Shown here in pieces: positions 1 through 6,437 of a DNA stretch of 13,837 nucleotides. Source of the DNA: Bacillota bacterium. Its GTDB lineage: Bacteria; Bacillota; UBA4882; UBA8346. A model generated the notes under the pieces. That model was not told the origin of the DNA, did not search any database, and worked only from the letters and a program-made list of their open reading frames with translations. How positions within the stretch are numbered: position 1 is the first letter of the stretch; every line of letters begins with the position of its first letter. Made by a program: the position numbers and the translations under genes. The stretch covers positions 1 to 13,837 of the forward strand of contig JAEYRX010000063.1 in the NCBI GenBank assembly GCA_023435225.1, read 5' to 3'.

Positions 1-8
1 TTAGGTGG

Positions 9-55
9 AAAATGGAAGCTGGGGTGCGGGAACACTTTTTTACAGCTTCCATTTT
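9..55 (+). terminator. Inverted repeat, probable intrinsic terminator of a gene left of the window
   Basis: A perfect 12-bp inverted repeat (arms 9-20 and 44-55, AAAATGGAAGCT and its complement) encloses a 23-nt loop. The right arm runs into a short T-run (52-56). The loop is longer than in a classical terminator and the T-run is mostly inside the stem, so its activity is uncertain. It lies just upstream of a truncated epimerase gene, so it most likely closes a gene to the left of the window rather than controlling the remnant. Confidence 0.5.
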
Positions 56-124
56 TATTCCCTATTTTACATGACTTTTCTGTCAGGTTAAAGCAAAATT
101 TCCCGTTATGTTAGAGCGGGGAAA

Positions 125-538
125 ACAGTTTACGGCCCAAGACAACGGCCGGAAATGGCTATTCACCAATTTGTCAAAAGAATCGATCTGGGTCTGGAAG
201 TTCCGTTGTTTGGAACAGGAAATAGCGAGAGGGACTATACTTATATTGATGATATTATCCAAGGTATTATGGCAGCTATTGAGGTGCCGTATTCGTTTGA
301 AATCTTCAATCTGGGAAATTCCCGGACTGTTGTCCTATCGGAATTGGTTGATTTAATAGGACGCGCTATCGGTAAAAAACCCCGGTTGACAAAATTACCG
401 TTCCAAAAAGGGGACGCGCCCCGGACGTGGGCTGATTTGACACATACAAGTCAAATTTTAGGATATCAACCAAGGATTGATATTGTTGAAGGAATAGAAA
501 GTTTTGTATCTTGGTATCGAAGCCAAAAATTAGCTTAA
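125..538 (+). pseudogene. C-terminal remnant of UDP-glucuronate 4-epimerase-type NAD-dependent epimerase
   Basis: This is the 3' part of an SDR-type nucleotide-sugar epimerase. Recognisable sequence begins at codon 125 (TVYGPRQRPEMA), ahead of the first in-frame ATG at 155. It continues through GTGNSERDYTYIDDI, the FNLGNSRTV segment, GDAPRTWAD and a GYQPR...EGIESFVSWY tail. These are conserved C-terminal landmarks of UDP-glucuronate 4-epimerases, which normally have about 310-330 residues. The Rossmann GxxGxxG motif and the YxxxK catalytic pair are absent, and the frame is closed by TAA at 89-91. Codons at 102-113 in another frame (PVML) could be the residues normally preceding RFFTVYG, implying an indel near 114-124; this is tentative. 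With no N-terminal half it cannot be catalytic. The alternative is a short expressed fragment starting at ATG 155, but no clear ribosome binding site supports that. Confidence 0.75.
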
Positions 539-625
539 TAACTTTATAAAAAGAATTGTAAAAAAGATATCATATACGACACTGCTTCGCCAGGCAAGAA
601 TGTTAAAAGAAGTTGGATTGGATAA

Positions 626-651
626 AAGCCGGAGAGTAGCTTTTCCGGCTT
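626..651 (-). terminator. Hairpin between convergent genes, probable glf1 terminator
   Basis: Perfect 8-bp arms AAGCCGGA (626-633) and TCCGGCTT (644-651) enclose a 10-nt loop. On the minus strand the hairpin begins 5 nt after the TGA of the downstream-reading mutase gene and is followed by a weak TTTTA tract. It could act in both directions between the epimerase remnant and glf1. The weak U-tract keeps this moderate. Confidence 0.5.
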
Positions 652-655
652 ATAA

Positions 656-1777
656 TCATTTCAGTCTTACATTTAGAACTAATTCTTTTTCTACAAGTTC
701 CAAAGCTTTTTCAATTACTTGGTCCATATTAAAATACCGGTAATTAGCTAATCGGCCTAAAAACCAGACGTTTTTTAGGCTTTTTGCCATTATGGAATAT
801 TTTTGATACAGAGCTTTGGTTTCTTCATTAGGTATTGGATAGTACGGTTCACCACTATCCTGGGGATATTGACGGACGATGCTCGTAAAGGGATGAATCT
901 GGCCGGTAAAATGTTTGAACTCAGCCACCCGAGTAAAGTCATAATCATTAGGGTAAGTGACTGTACCTACCGGTTGATATTTTCCCTCCGGCAGCTCATC
1001 TGTAGGATATGTATCAAATTCAAAAAAAACTGAACGGTAGGGAAGGGGTCCATGAATAAAATCAAAATATTCATCGATTGGGCCGGTAAAAACCATCCTA
1101 TTAAAACTTATTTCTCTGATTATTGAACGGTAATCGGTATTTAACAAAAGAGAAATACCTGGGTGTTCAAGCATTCGTAAAAAAAGTTCAGTATAACCAT
1201 ATTTAGGTAAACCTTGATAATAGTCTGTAAAATATCGATCATCCCGGTTAGTTCGAACCGGAATTCGCATGGTTACTGAAGCGTCAAGTTTAGACGCATC
1301 TAGTCCCCAATGTTTTCTTGTTAAACCTTTGAAGAATTTTTCAAATAAATCGTTGCCCACTCTGGAGACTACTGCTTCTTCGGCAGTTTTTACTTTGGCT
1401 ATCGGTTGTCGAACTTGTTCAAAATAGCCTGTCAATTCTTGACTAGATAAATTAAGTCCGTAGAGAAGATTGACCGTATCGAGATTAATCGGAATCGGTA
1501 ACAATTTACCATCAACGTAAGCCAGAACACGGTGTTGGTAGTGACGCCAATCGGTGAACTGAAGCAGATATTCAAAGACTTTCCGGTTATTAGTATGGAA
1601 TGTATGAGGTCCGTAACGATGAATTAAAACACCGGCTTGATCGTAACAATCATAGCAGTTTCCTCCAATGTGATTTCTTTTTTCGACTATTAAGACTCGT
1701 TGTTTATATTTATTGGCCAATCTTTCAGCTACAACACATCCTGCAAACCCGGCTCCAACTACCAAATAGTCAAACAA
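656..1777 (-). CDS. glf: UDP-galactopyranose mutase, copy 1
   Basis: A flavoenzyme that converts UDP-galactopyranose to UDP-galactofuranose in the cytoplasm, the donor for galactofuranose in surface glycans. It has 373 residues, the usual Glf size. The N-terminal FAD-binding motif is GAGFAG (8-13), followed by EKRNHIGGN. RYGPHTFHT lies near 54-62. The substrate-binding block RIPVRTNRDDRYF covers 171-183, and the C-terminal YRYFNMD signature (346-352) carries the conserved Tyr and Asp. The start is TTG at 1777-1775: it has GGGGGAA at 1784-1790 with a 6-nt spacer, and it gives the family-typical beginning FDYLVVGAG. The longer frame, from another TTG at 1792, would place this ribosome binding site inside the gene. 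It stands alone on the minus strand, divergent from the glycosyltransferase cassette. A second Glf lies at 8685-9788. Confidence 0.93.
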   Translation of the reverse strand: MFDYLVVGAGFAGCVVAERLANKYKQRVLIVEKRNHIGGNCYDCYDQAGVLIHRYGPHTFHTNNRKVFEYLLQFTDWRHYQHRVLAYVDGKLLPIPINLDTVNLLYGLNLSSQELTGYFEQVRQPIAKVKTAEEAVVSRVGNDLFEKFFKGLTRKHWGLDASKLDASVTMRIPVRTNRDDRYFTDYYQGLPKYGYTELFLRMLEHPGISLLLNTDYRSIIREISFNRMVFTGPIDEYFDFIHGPLPYRSVFFEFDTYPTDELPEGKYQPVGTVTYPNDYDFTRVAEFKHFTGQIHPFTSIVRQYPQDSGEPYYPIPNEETKALYQKYSIMAKSLKNVWFLGRLANYRYFNMDQVIEKALELVEKELVLNVRLK

Positions 1778-1783
1778 GATGCA

Positions 1784-1790
1784 TTCCCCC
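1784..1790 (-). promoter_or_regulatory. Ribosome binding site deciding the glf1 TTG start
   Basis: GGGGGAA on the minus strand lies 6 nt before TTG 1777-1775. This fixes the start inside the longer open frame and matches the usual Glf N-terminus. Confidence 0.7.
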
Positions 1791-1905
1791 AATTTTAATT
1801 ATTATGCTAAATGTAACAATTTACCGATTTTGATTTATTTATTTTATGAAAGTTATTTATTTTTGTGTAGTAAAAGTATTATAAACAGCAAATATAATCG
1901 TTTCT

Positions 1906-1922
1906 TTAAGCTTATAGCTTAA
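1906..1922. promoter_or_regulatory. 17-bp dyad, candidate operator in divergent intergenic region
   Basis: TTAAGCT-TAT-AGCTTAA is a perfect 7-3-7 inverted repeat. It sits between divergent transcription units and close to -10-like hexamers on both strands. The geometry suits a dimeric repressor site, but the AT-rich context makes chance dyads likely. Confidence 0.25.
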
Positions 1923-2169
1923 TCTATAATCCTTTATTGGATATTATGCCTATTCTACTAAGAGTATTGTTTTTTGGGCAAGAATAACTTAACATATCTG
2001 AAATCATATACATAAACTAATAATGAATATATTTTAACTTTAAATAAAAAATATCCTAAATAATGGTTTTTAATAGCTTATTTATAGTCTGATATAAAAT
2101 TGAATGTTACATTAATAATTTATTTTTATTATAAAGTAATATAGGGGAATCCCGGATCGGAGGAAAATT

Positions 2170-2847
2170 ATGAATTTTTCTTTATTAGTTCCAAGAAAAC
2201 CGGATAATGGGGTCAGGGATTATCACTGGTCATTACTTAAAAAAAGATATAAAAAACTTATACCACAAATAGAAATATGTACTGGTTCTGATAAAAGCGA
2301 ATTATTTTGTAGAGCTAGAGCGGTAAACAAAGCTGCTCAAAAAGCTAATGGAGATGTTTTTATCATTATTGATGCTGATGTTATCTTTGATCCAGTATTA
2401 ATCACAAAAATTGCTTCCATTATTGATTTGCATCCATGGATCATTCCTTTTACAAATGCTATTTTTTTATCTGAAGAAGCTACAAATAAACTAATCAAAA
2501 AAAGACTTCCAGCTAAAATAAAAATAAAAGAAACAGGTATTGAAAGAAGGTATTTCGGTAAGGGGCAATTAATGAATGTTATGAAACGTGAATGTTTTGA
2601 AGCTGTTCATGGTCTTGATGATCGATTTAAGGGATGGGGTTTAGAAGATTTTGCATTTCGTTTGTCTTTGGATACTATCTGTGGTAAACATTTTAACATT
2701 GATGAAAATATATATCACTTATGGCATCCACGGGCAAAGCGAAATCATATAAATGCACCTAAAAATAAAAGTTTATATATTCGGTATTTAAAAGCAGCTG
2801 ATGATGTTACCGAAATGAAGAAACTTATTAATGAACGTTTTAAATAG
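2170..2847 (+). CDS. GT-A glycosyltransferase with galactosyltransferase-type C-terminal (GT7C) motif
   Basis: Probable cytoplasmic glycosyltransferase of 225 residues, using a nucleotide-sugar donor. It opens with a GT2-like strand (FSLLVPRKPDN). The metal- and donor-binding DAD motif is at 68-70 within NGDVFIIIDADVIFDP. The segment GLDDRFKGWGLEDFAFRL (148-165) matches the GWGxED signature of the beta-4-galactosyltransferase/chondroitin-polymerase type C-terminal domain, which binds the acceptor and carries the likely catalytic acidic pair (E159, D160). A His-rich stretch, IYHLWHPRAKRNH, follows, as in that family. No signal peptide or membrane segment is visible. GGAGG at 2159-2163, spaced 6 nt, supports the ATG. 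It is the first gene of the plus-strand cassette. The sugar transferred cannot be read from sequence; galactose or an N-acetylhexosamine would be typical. Confidence 0.82.
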   Translation: MNFSLLVPRKPDNGVRDYHWSLLKKRYKKLIPQIEICTGSDKSELFCRARAVNKAAQKANGDVFIIIDADVIFDPVLITKIASIIDLHPWIIPFTNAIFLSEEATNKLIKKRLPAKIKIKETGIERRYFGKGQLMNVMKRECFEAVHGLDDRFKGWGLEDFAFRLSLDTICGKHFNIDENIYHLWHPRAKRNHINAPKNKSLYIRYLKAADDVTEMKKLINERFK

Positions 2848-2873
2848 TAGTTTTCAAAATGTATTAATTTTGC

Positions 2874-2898
2874 TAGACCAGTGAATATGACTGGTCTA
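2874..2898 (+). repeat. 9-bp inverted repeat hairpin, with a third half-copy at 3042-3049
   Basis: TAGACCAGT (2874-2882) and ACTGGTCTA (2890-2898) form a perfect 9-bp stem with a 7-nt loop, 27 nt after the preceding stop codon. No T-run follows, so it is not a standard intrinsic terminator. AGACCAGT recurs in direct orientation at 3042-3049, which allows an alternative pairing with the right arm. This could be an attenuator, an RNA-processing stem or a mobile-element scar. Confidence 0.4.
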
Positions 2899-3082
2899 CT
2901 TCTATGTAAAGTTTTGGGTGAGTATTCATTGATAACGGGAAAGTGATTCAATCATAGAAAGCTATTCCTTTAGAACGGAGAACAAACCTATTTTTAATCA
3001 TAATATAAATCAACTTTAATAATAAAATTGGTGCTGAAGTAAGACCAGTCCTATATCAAATGTATTAAAGGAGATTAGTATT

Positions 3083-3823
3083 ATGGGTAAAAATCCCGAT
3101 AAAAAGAAGATCATTCCAATAAATGATATTTGTGCAGCTACCTGTAATTATGCCAGGCCTAACAACGCCAGAACATGTGTTAAACGTTTAAGGGATTTGG
3201 GTCTTAAAGAAGTTATCGTCTGGAATAATAAAGCAAAACCAATTAAAAATGCCACCAGGAATATTATTAGTTCAACCAATATCGGATCAATCGGCCGATA
3301 TTATATCGGATTGCATACGCAAAAGCCATATATTTTAATCGTAGATGACGATCACATGTTAACTAAAGAGGGTTTAAACGCATTAAGACTATGGGCTGCT
3401 AAATACCCGGCTGTTCTTCAATGTGGGGCAATATTTAACCCTCCTTTCAAAAGATATTTTAATCGAAAAGTAATTAAATCACATCAAGTGACAACACCTA
3501 AAAAAATAGATCTAGTACTACCATATGGCGGATTGTTGATGACTACCGATTTGTGTCGGCGGATTCTCGACCATTGGGCTTGGAAATTTAAAGATGCGGT
3601 AAGACCTGGATTTATTGCTACAGACATGGCGGTAAGTTGCGCAATTCTGGATCTGACAGGTCATCATGCAGTTATAGTTCCTGTTAATGGACATGGAATG
3701 GTGAAACTAAAAGACGAAGCACCCCATAAAGCGCTTAGTCACCAGAAAGGCGCTAGTGAAGAAAAAACTAAAATTTTGAAGTGGATGATAAACCACGGCT
3801 GGAAACCATTGAAGATGAAATAA
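3083..3823 (+). CDS. Exostosin-like (GT64-like) GT-A glycosyltransferase, tandem paralog 1
   Basis: Predicted glycosyltransferase of 246 residues, first of three adjacent paralogs. In order: CNYARP (21-26), VIVWNN (44-49), the acidic metal/donor-binding triad VDDD (D88-D90) after KPYILI, a central HWAW segment (164-167), and TDMAVSCA with Asp181 as candidate catalytic or acceptor-binding residue. It ends with DEAPHKALSHQK and a KTKIL-W-INHGWK tail. The order VWNN, then xDDD, then a D-x-A-x-S/N motif parallels the GT64 domain of exostosins (VVWNN, VDDD, DDIAMNF). That assignment is made by eye, so a divergent GT2-type member is possible. No signal peptide or membrane span is seen. AAAGGAG at 3067-3073 with 9-nt spacing supports the start. 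The donor and acceptor are unknown. Confidence 0.65.
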   Translation: MGKNPDKKKIIPINDICAATCNYARPNNARTCVKRLRDLGLKEVIVWNNKAKPIKNATRNIISSTNIGSIGRYYIGLHTQKPYILIVDDDHMLTKEGLNALRLWAAKYPAVLQCGAIFNPPFKRYFNRKVIKSHQVTTPKKIDLVLPYGGLLMTTDLCRRILDHWAWKFKDAVRPGFIATDMAVSCAILDLTGHHAVIVPVNGHGMVKLKDEAPHKALSHQKGASEEKTKILKWMINHGWKPLKMK

Positions 3824-3843
3824 TTAAAAAGGTGGTTGGGTAA

Positions 3844-4572
3844 ATGAAAAACAAACCTGTTCCACTATCAAAAGTGACCGCAGTTATGTGTAATTATGCA
3901 CGACCAAAGAGCGCCCGTCTTGTCGTCAAGAGATTAATAGAGTTAGGTCTTTCGGACATTATTGTCTGGAACAATGGCGTTAAACCTGTTCCAAAAGCTA
4001 CTAAAAACATCAATAGCGTCGAAAACATCGGGACTATAGGGAGATATTACTCGGCTTTCCATACTTCAAGACCATATATGTTGATTGTTGATGATGATGT
4101 TCTACTTACTAAAAAAGGTTTGAACTCACTGTTGGAAAATGCCGAGAAATATCCGGCAGTGGTTCAAGCAGGATTAATCTACGATTCACCTTTTAAGGAA
4201 AAATATAAACGAACCAAATATTTATCCGATAAGGTAAAAAAAGTACAAAAGGTCGATGTGCTTATTGCTAACCGGGGCCTGATTATTAAAACTGACCTTT
4301 GCCGATCAATCGTCAATCATTGGGTATGGGGTTGTTTGAAAACTGCTCGAAAAGGATTCATTATTACCGACATTCCGGTAAGTTGTGCTATATTTGATTT
4401 GACAAGCAAACATCCGGTAGTTGTTCCTGTAGCTGGTCAGGGATACGAGATTCTTCCGGATGAAGCACCTGAAAAGGCTTTACGATGTCAAAAAAACTAT
4501 TATAAAGAAAAAACAAAAATTCTACAATGGCTGGTCAACAAAGGATGGAAATTATTAGGGGATAAAAAATGA
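3844..4572 (+). CDS. Exostosin-like (GT64-like) GT-A glycosyltransferase, tandem paralog 2
   Basis: 242 residues, homologous end to end with its two neighbours (about half identical by eye). It keeps CNYARP (16-21), IIVWNNG (39-45), VDDD near 82-85, HWVW, TDIPVSCA and DEAPEKALRCQK. The TD-x-x-x-S-C-A motif has Pro-Val where paralog 1 has Ala-Val, and the metal-site variants after the triad differ (VLL versus HML). This suggests the copies have diverged in specificity while keeping the catalytic frame. It starts 20 nt after the previous stop with AAGGTGG at 3829-3835, so it is surely co-transcribed. All key acidic residues are present, so it looks functional. The donor sugar is unknown. Confidence 0.65.
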   Translation: MKNKPVPLSKVTAVMCNYARPKSARLVVKRLIELGLSDIIVWNNGVKPVPKATKNINSVENIGTIGRYYSAFHTSRPYMLIVDDDVLLTKKGLNSLLENAEKYPAVVQAGLIYDSPFKEKYKRTKYLSDKVKKVQKVDVLIANRGLIIKTDLCRSIVNHWVWGCLKTARKGFIITDIPVSCAIFDLTSKHPVVVPVAGQGYEILPDEAPEKALRCQKNYYKEKTKILQWLVNKGWKLLGDKK

Positions 4573-4611
4573 ATCATCTTGAATAGGAAAGCATTCTTAT
4601 ATGACTTGTCT

Positions 4612-4636
4612 ATGCACGTTTTTATATTCTGTGCAT
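4612..4636 (+). repeat. Short inverted repeat just ahead of paralog 3 ribosome binding site
   Basis: ATGCAC (4612-4617) and GTGCAT (4631-4636) are separated by 13 nt and end 3 nt before the GGGGGA ribosome binding site. A transcript stem here could affect translation of the third transferase, but 6 bp is short. Confidence 0.2.
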
Positions 4637-4639
4637 TAT

Positions 4640-4645
4640 GGGGGA
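4640..4645 (+). promoter_or_regulatory. Ribosome binding site deciding the paralog 3 start
   Basis: GGGGGA lies 6 nt before ATG 4652. It falls inside a longer open frame from ATG 4601, whose extra 17 residues (including LCTFLYSVHYGG) have no counterpart in paralogs 1 and 2. Confidence 0.7.
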
Positions 4646-4651
4646 AATATT

Positions 4652-5404
4652 ATGTCTCATAATTCAAGGAAGCAGAAAGTGCCTTTGAAAGATATCTGTG
4701 CAGTTTTATGCAATTACGCTCGCCCTAAAAACGCTAGAGCTTGTGTTAAACGTTTACTGAGTCTAGGTATTACTGAAGTCTTTGTTTGGAACAATGGCGC
4801 TAAACCCATACCGGAAGCGACCTATAATATTATTAACTCCAAAAATATCGGTCCATATGGTAAATATTTAGGGGCTATAAATACAACCAAACCTTACGTA
4901 TTAGTTATTGATGACGATTATTTATTGACTAAAGCCGGATTAGATGCTTTGCGAAAATGGGTTCTGTATTATCCGGCAGTAGCACAACAAGGTAGTAGGT
5001 TTAAACCGCCTTTTACTAAATATGGTAAACGAGACTTATATCTTTCTCAAAATTTAAAAGTTCCTAAAAAAGTTGATATGGTAATGCCTAATAAGGGTAT
5101 GATGATTAAAACCACTATTTATCAACTTATTCCTAAGCATTGGGCTTGGGAAGCGCTTAAAGTTTTAAGTAAGAACATTTTTACAACCGATTTATCCGCT
5201 AGTTGCGCTATTTGGGATTTAACAAAAAAAAACTTAGCTGTAGTACCGGTATCTAAAGGTTATGAAATTATACGCGATGAAGCGCCGAAAAAAGCCCTTA
5301 AACGGCAAAAAAACATCTATCATGAAAAATCAAAAATTTTGTGTTGGTTAGTAGCGCACGGCTGGAAATTATTTAATTCCCGAAAATTAAAATCAAAGAA
5401 GTAG
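4652..5404 (+). CDS. Exostosin-like (GT64-like) GT-A glycosyltransferase, tandem paralog 3
   Basis: 250 residues from the ATG chosen by ribosome binding site and by alignment to the two preceding genes. It keeps CNYARP (20-25), VFVWNNG, the IDDD triad (87-89), HWAW, TTDLSASCA and DEAPKKALKRQK, ending in a Lys-rich tail. Differences: YGKYLGA where paralogs 1 and 2 have IGRYY, and KTTIYQ where they have T(T)DLCR, which loses one Asp shared by the others. It could therefore use a different acceptor. The gap from paralog 2 is 79 nt. An A9 run at 5224-5232 inside the coding frame is a possible slippage site. Predicted cytoplasmic. The general transferase fold is well supported; the exact family and sugar are not. 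Confidence 0.65.
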   Translation: MSHNSRKQKVPLKDICAVLCNYARPKNARACVKRLLSLGITEVFVWNNGAKPIPEATYNIINSKNIGPYGKYLGAINTTKPYVLVIDDDYLLTKAGLDALRKWVLYYPAVAQQGSRFKPPFTKYGKRDLYLSQNLKVPKKVDMVMPNKGMMIKTTIYQLIPKHWAWEALKVLSKNIFTTDLSASCAIWDLTKKNLAVVPVSKGYEIIRDEAPKKALKRQKNIYHEKSKILCWLVAHGWKLFNSRKLKSKK

Positions 5405-5431
5405 CTTAGAATTATTTATTCAAATTATATT

Positions 5432-5470
5432 CCAACTAAATAAAAGCTTAAAAAAATTTTTTAAAGTTGG
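5432..5470 (+). repeat. Nested inverted repeat overlapping the kinase ribosome binding site
   Basis: CCAACT (5432-5437) pairs with AGTTGG (5465-5470) around an almost perfect A/T palindrome at 5448-5464 (TTA-rich run followed by its complement). The right arm includes the first two G of the GGAGG (5469-5473) that serves the downstream kinase, so a transcript stem might partly mask it. The AT-rich inner part resembles a weak terminator. The function is uncertain. Confidence 0.25.
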
Positions 5471-5481
5471 AGGATTGAAAA

Positions 5482-6402
5482 ATGGAACATAAAACTATCG
5501 AAAGTATTATTGAAACGCATGGAGTATTAAAATCGATTGATAGCATTAATCCTTTAAATAAAGGGCAATCTCCTGACCAAAAATACATTTTAATGCGAAA
5601 AAATCAAGAAGCTTTTATTCTGCGGCTAGCAAAGATTGATAAGTATGATAAATATAAAAAAGTATATACAATTGTCAAAAATTTTCATAAAGAGGGGGTC
5701 AAGTGTTTAAATCCAGTAGCATTAGGTAAAACATTCGACCATAAATACTGCTACTCGATTGTTGAATATCTCGAGGGAAGATCCAGTGAGTCTGTTTTAC
5801 CAAGTTTATCAAAGAATGAACAAATAGAAATCGGAATTACCGCCGGTCAAGAATTGAGGAAATTACATAAATTAAAATATCCTAAGAAAAATAAAAGTTG
5901 GTATGAACTTAGATATCCAAAATATTTAAATCATTTAAAAACATTCAGAGATTTGAAGCTTTCTTTCTACAAAGAAAAATATGTATTAGACTATATTAAT
6001 GATCACATTGATTTGATGAAAGGAAGACCGTTTCGTTTCCAACATAACGATTATAATGTCAGAAATATTATTATTAATGATAAAAAGTTTAATGGAATAA
6101 TAGATTTTGATGCCTATAGATGGGGGGATCCGCTTCATGATTTTTATAAACTCCCTTGGGGTAGTAAAAGTTGTAGTGTTTGGTATGTAAAAGGTGAAAT
6201 AATCGGGTATTGCGGTGGGAAAGTACCGGATTCATTTTGGGAAATGTATAATCTATATGTAATGATGAATTTACATCGTAGATTAATCTGGGCTTATCAG
6301 AAAAAGCCTTCGCGAATTTTGATAAGGTTAAAAATTATTGAAGAAATAATCAATGAGCATGATTTAAGATCAAATAAAGAGCCGGCATGGTTTAAATATT
6401 GA
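5482..6402 (+). CDS. APH/choline-kinase-like phosphotransferase family protein
   Basis: Small-molecule kinase of the aminoglycoside-phosphotransferase (protein-kinase-like) fold, 306 residues. The N-lobe carries the β-strand FILRLAK (45-51) and a hinge-like IVEYLEGR (93-100). The catalytic loop is FQHNDYNVRNIII (186-198), with D190 as base and N195 as metal ligand. The DFG-equivalent is GIIDFDAYRWGDPLHD (205-220), with D208. All catalytic positions are present, so it should be active. GGAGG at 5469-5473, spaced 8 nt, supports the ATG. It is the last gene of the plus-strand cassette, 77 nt after the third transferase. The context points to phosphorylation of a sugar, polyol or other glycan building block rather than drug resistance, but fold-level motifs do not give the substrate. 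Spore-coat CotS-like or choline-kinase-like proteins are other relatives to compare. Confidence 0.75.
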   Translation: MEHKTIESIIETHGVLKSIDSINPLNKGQSPDQKYILMRKNQEAFILRLAKIDKYDKYKKVYTIVKNFHKEGVKCLNPVALGKTFDHKYCYSIVEYLEGRSSESVLPSLSKNEQIEIGITAGQELRKLHKLKYPKKNKSWYELRYPKYLNHLKTFRDLKLSFYKEKYVLDYINDHIDLMKGRPFRFQHNDYNVRNIIINDKKFNGIIDFDAYRWGDPLHDFYKLPWGSKSCSVWYVKGEIIGYCGGKVPDSFWEMYNLYVMMNLHRRLIWAYQKKPSRILIRLKIIEEIINEHDLRSNKEPAWFKY

Positions 6403-6437
6403 TATCACATTATACAATGTCCTGTTTATAAGAAGAC

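Larger units (their letters stand above)
1778..2169. other. Divergent intergenic region between glf1 and the plus-strand cassette
   Basis: This strongly AT-rich gap has no convincing open frame. It should hold both promoters. Perfect -10-type hexamers TATAAT occur on plus at 1893-1898 and on minus (plus positions 1878-1883), but neither has a convincing -35 at normal spacing, so no promoter is called. A 17-bp dyad lies at 1906-1922. Just before the first cassette gene is a GC-rich patch, GGGGAATCCCGGATCGGAGG (2144-2163), which ends in that gene's ribosome binding site. No long repeats or RNA genes were recognised. Confidence 0.6.

Noticed and set aside
108..356. Plus-strand frame of 82 codons overlapping the epimerase remnant
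   Set aside because: The frame at 125-538 has clear epimerase motifs. Apart from a possible four-residue frameshifted segment, this frame shows no family resemblance.
803..1033. Plus-strand frame antisense to glf1, and a similar one at 1600-1833
   Set aside because: Both lie largely inside the confidently identified mutase on the other strand, with no ribosome binding site or recognisable motif.
1778..2169. Riboswitch or small RNA in the long AT-rich gap
   Set aside because: No conserved riboswitch core, paired GC-rich helices or terminator was seen; only a short dyad.
2745..2951. Minus-strand 68-codon frame over the end of the first transferase
   Set aside because: It mostly overlaps the C-terminal coding sequence and the hairpin, and its translation is low-complexity.
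4601..4651. N-terminal extension of the third tandem transferase, which could look like a signal peptide
   Set aside because: GGGGGA before ATG 4652 and alignment with the two paralogs put the start at 4652. The extension lacks the Lys/Arg-hydrophobic pattern of a signal peptide.
5482..6402. Antibiotic-resistance kinase
   Set aside because: APH-fold motifs alone do not show aminoglycoside specificity, and the glycan context argues for a metabolic substrate.
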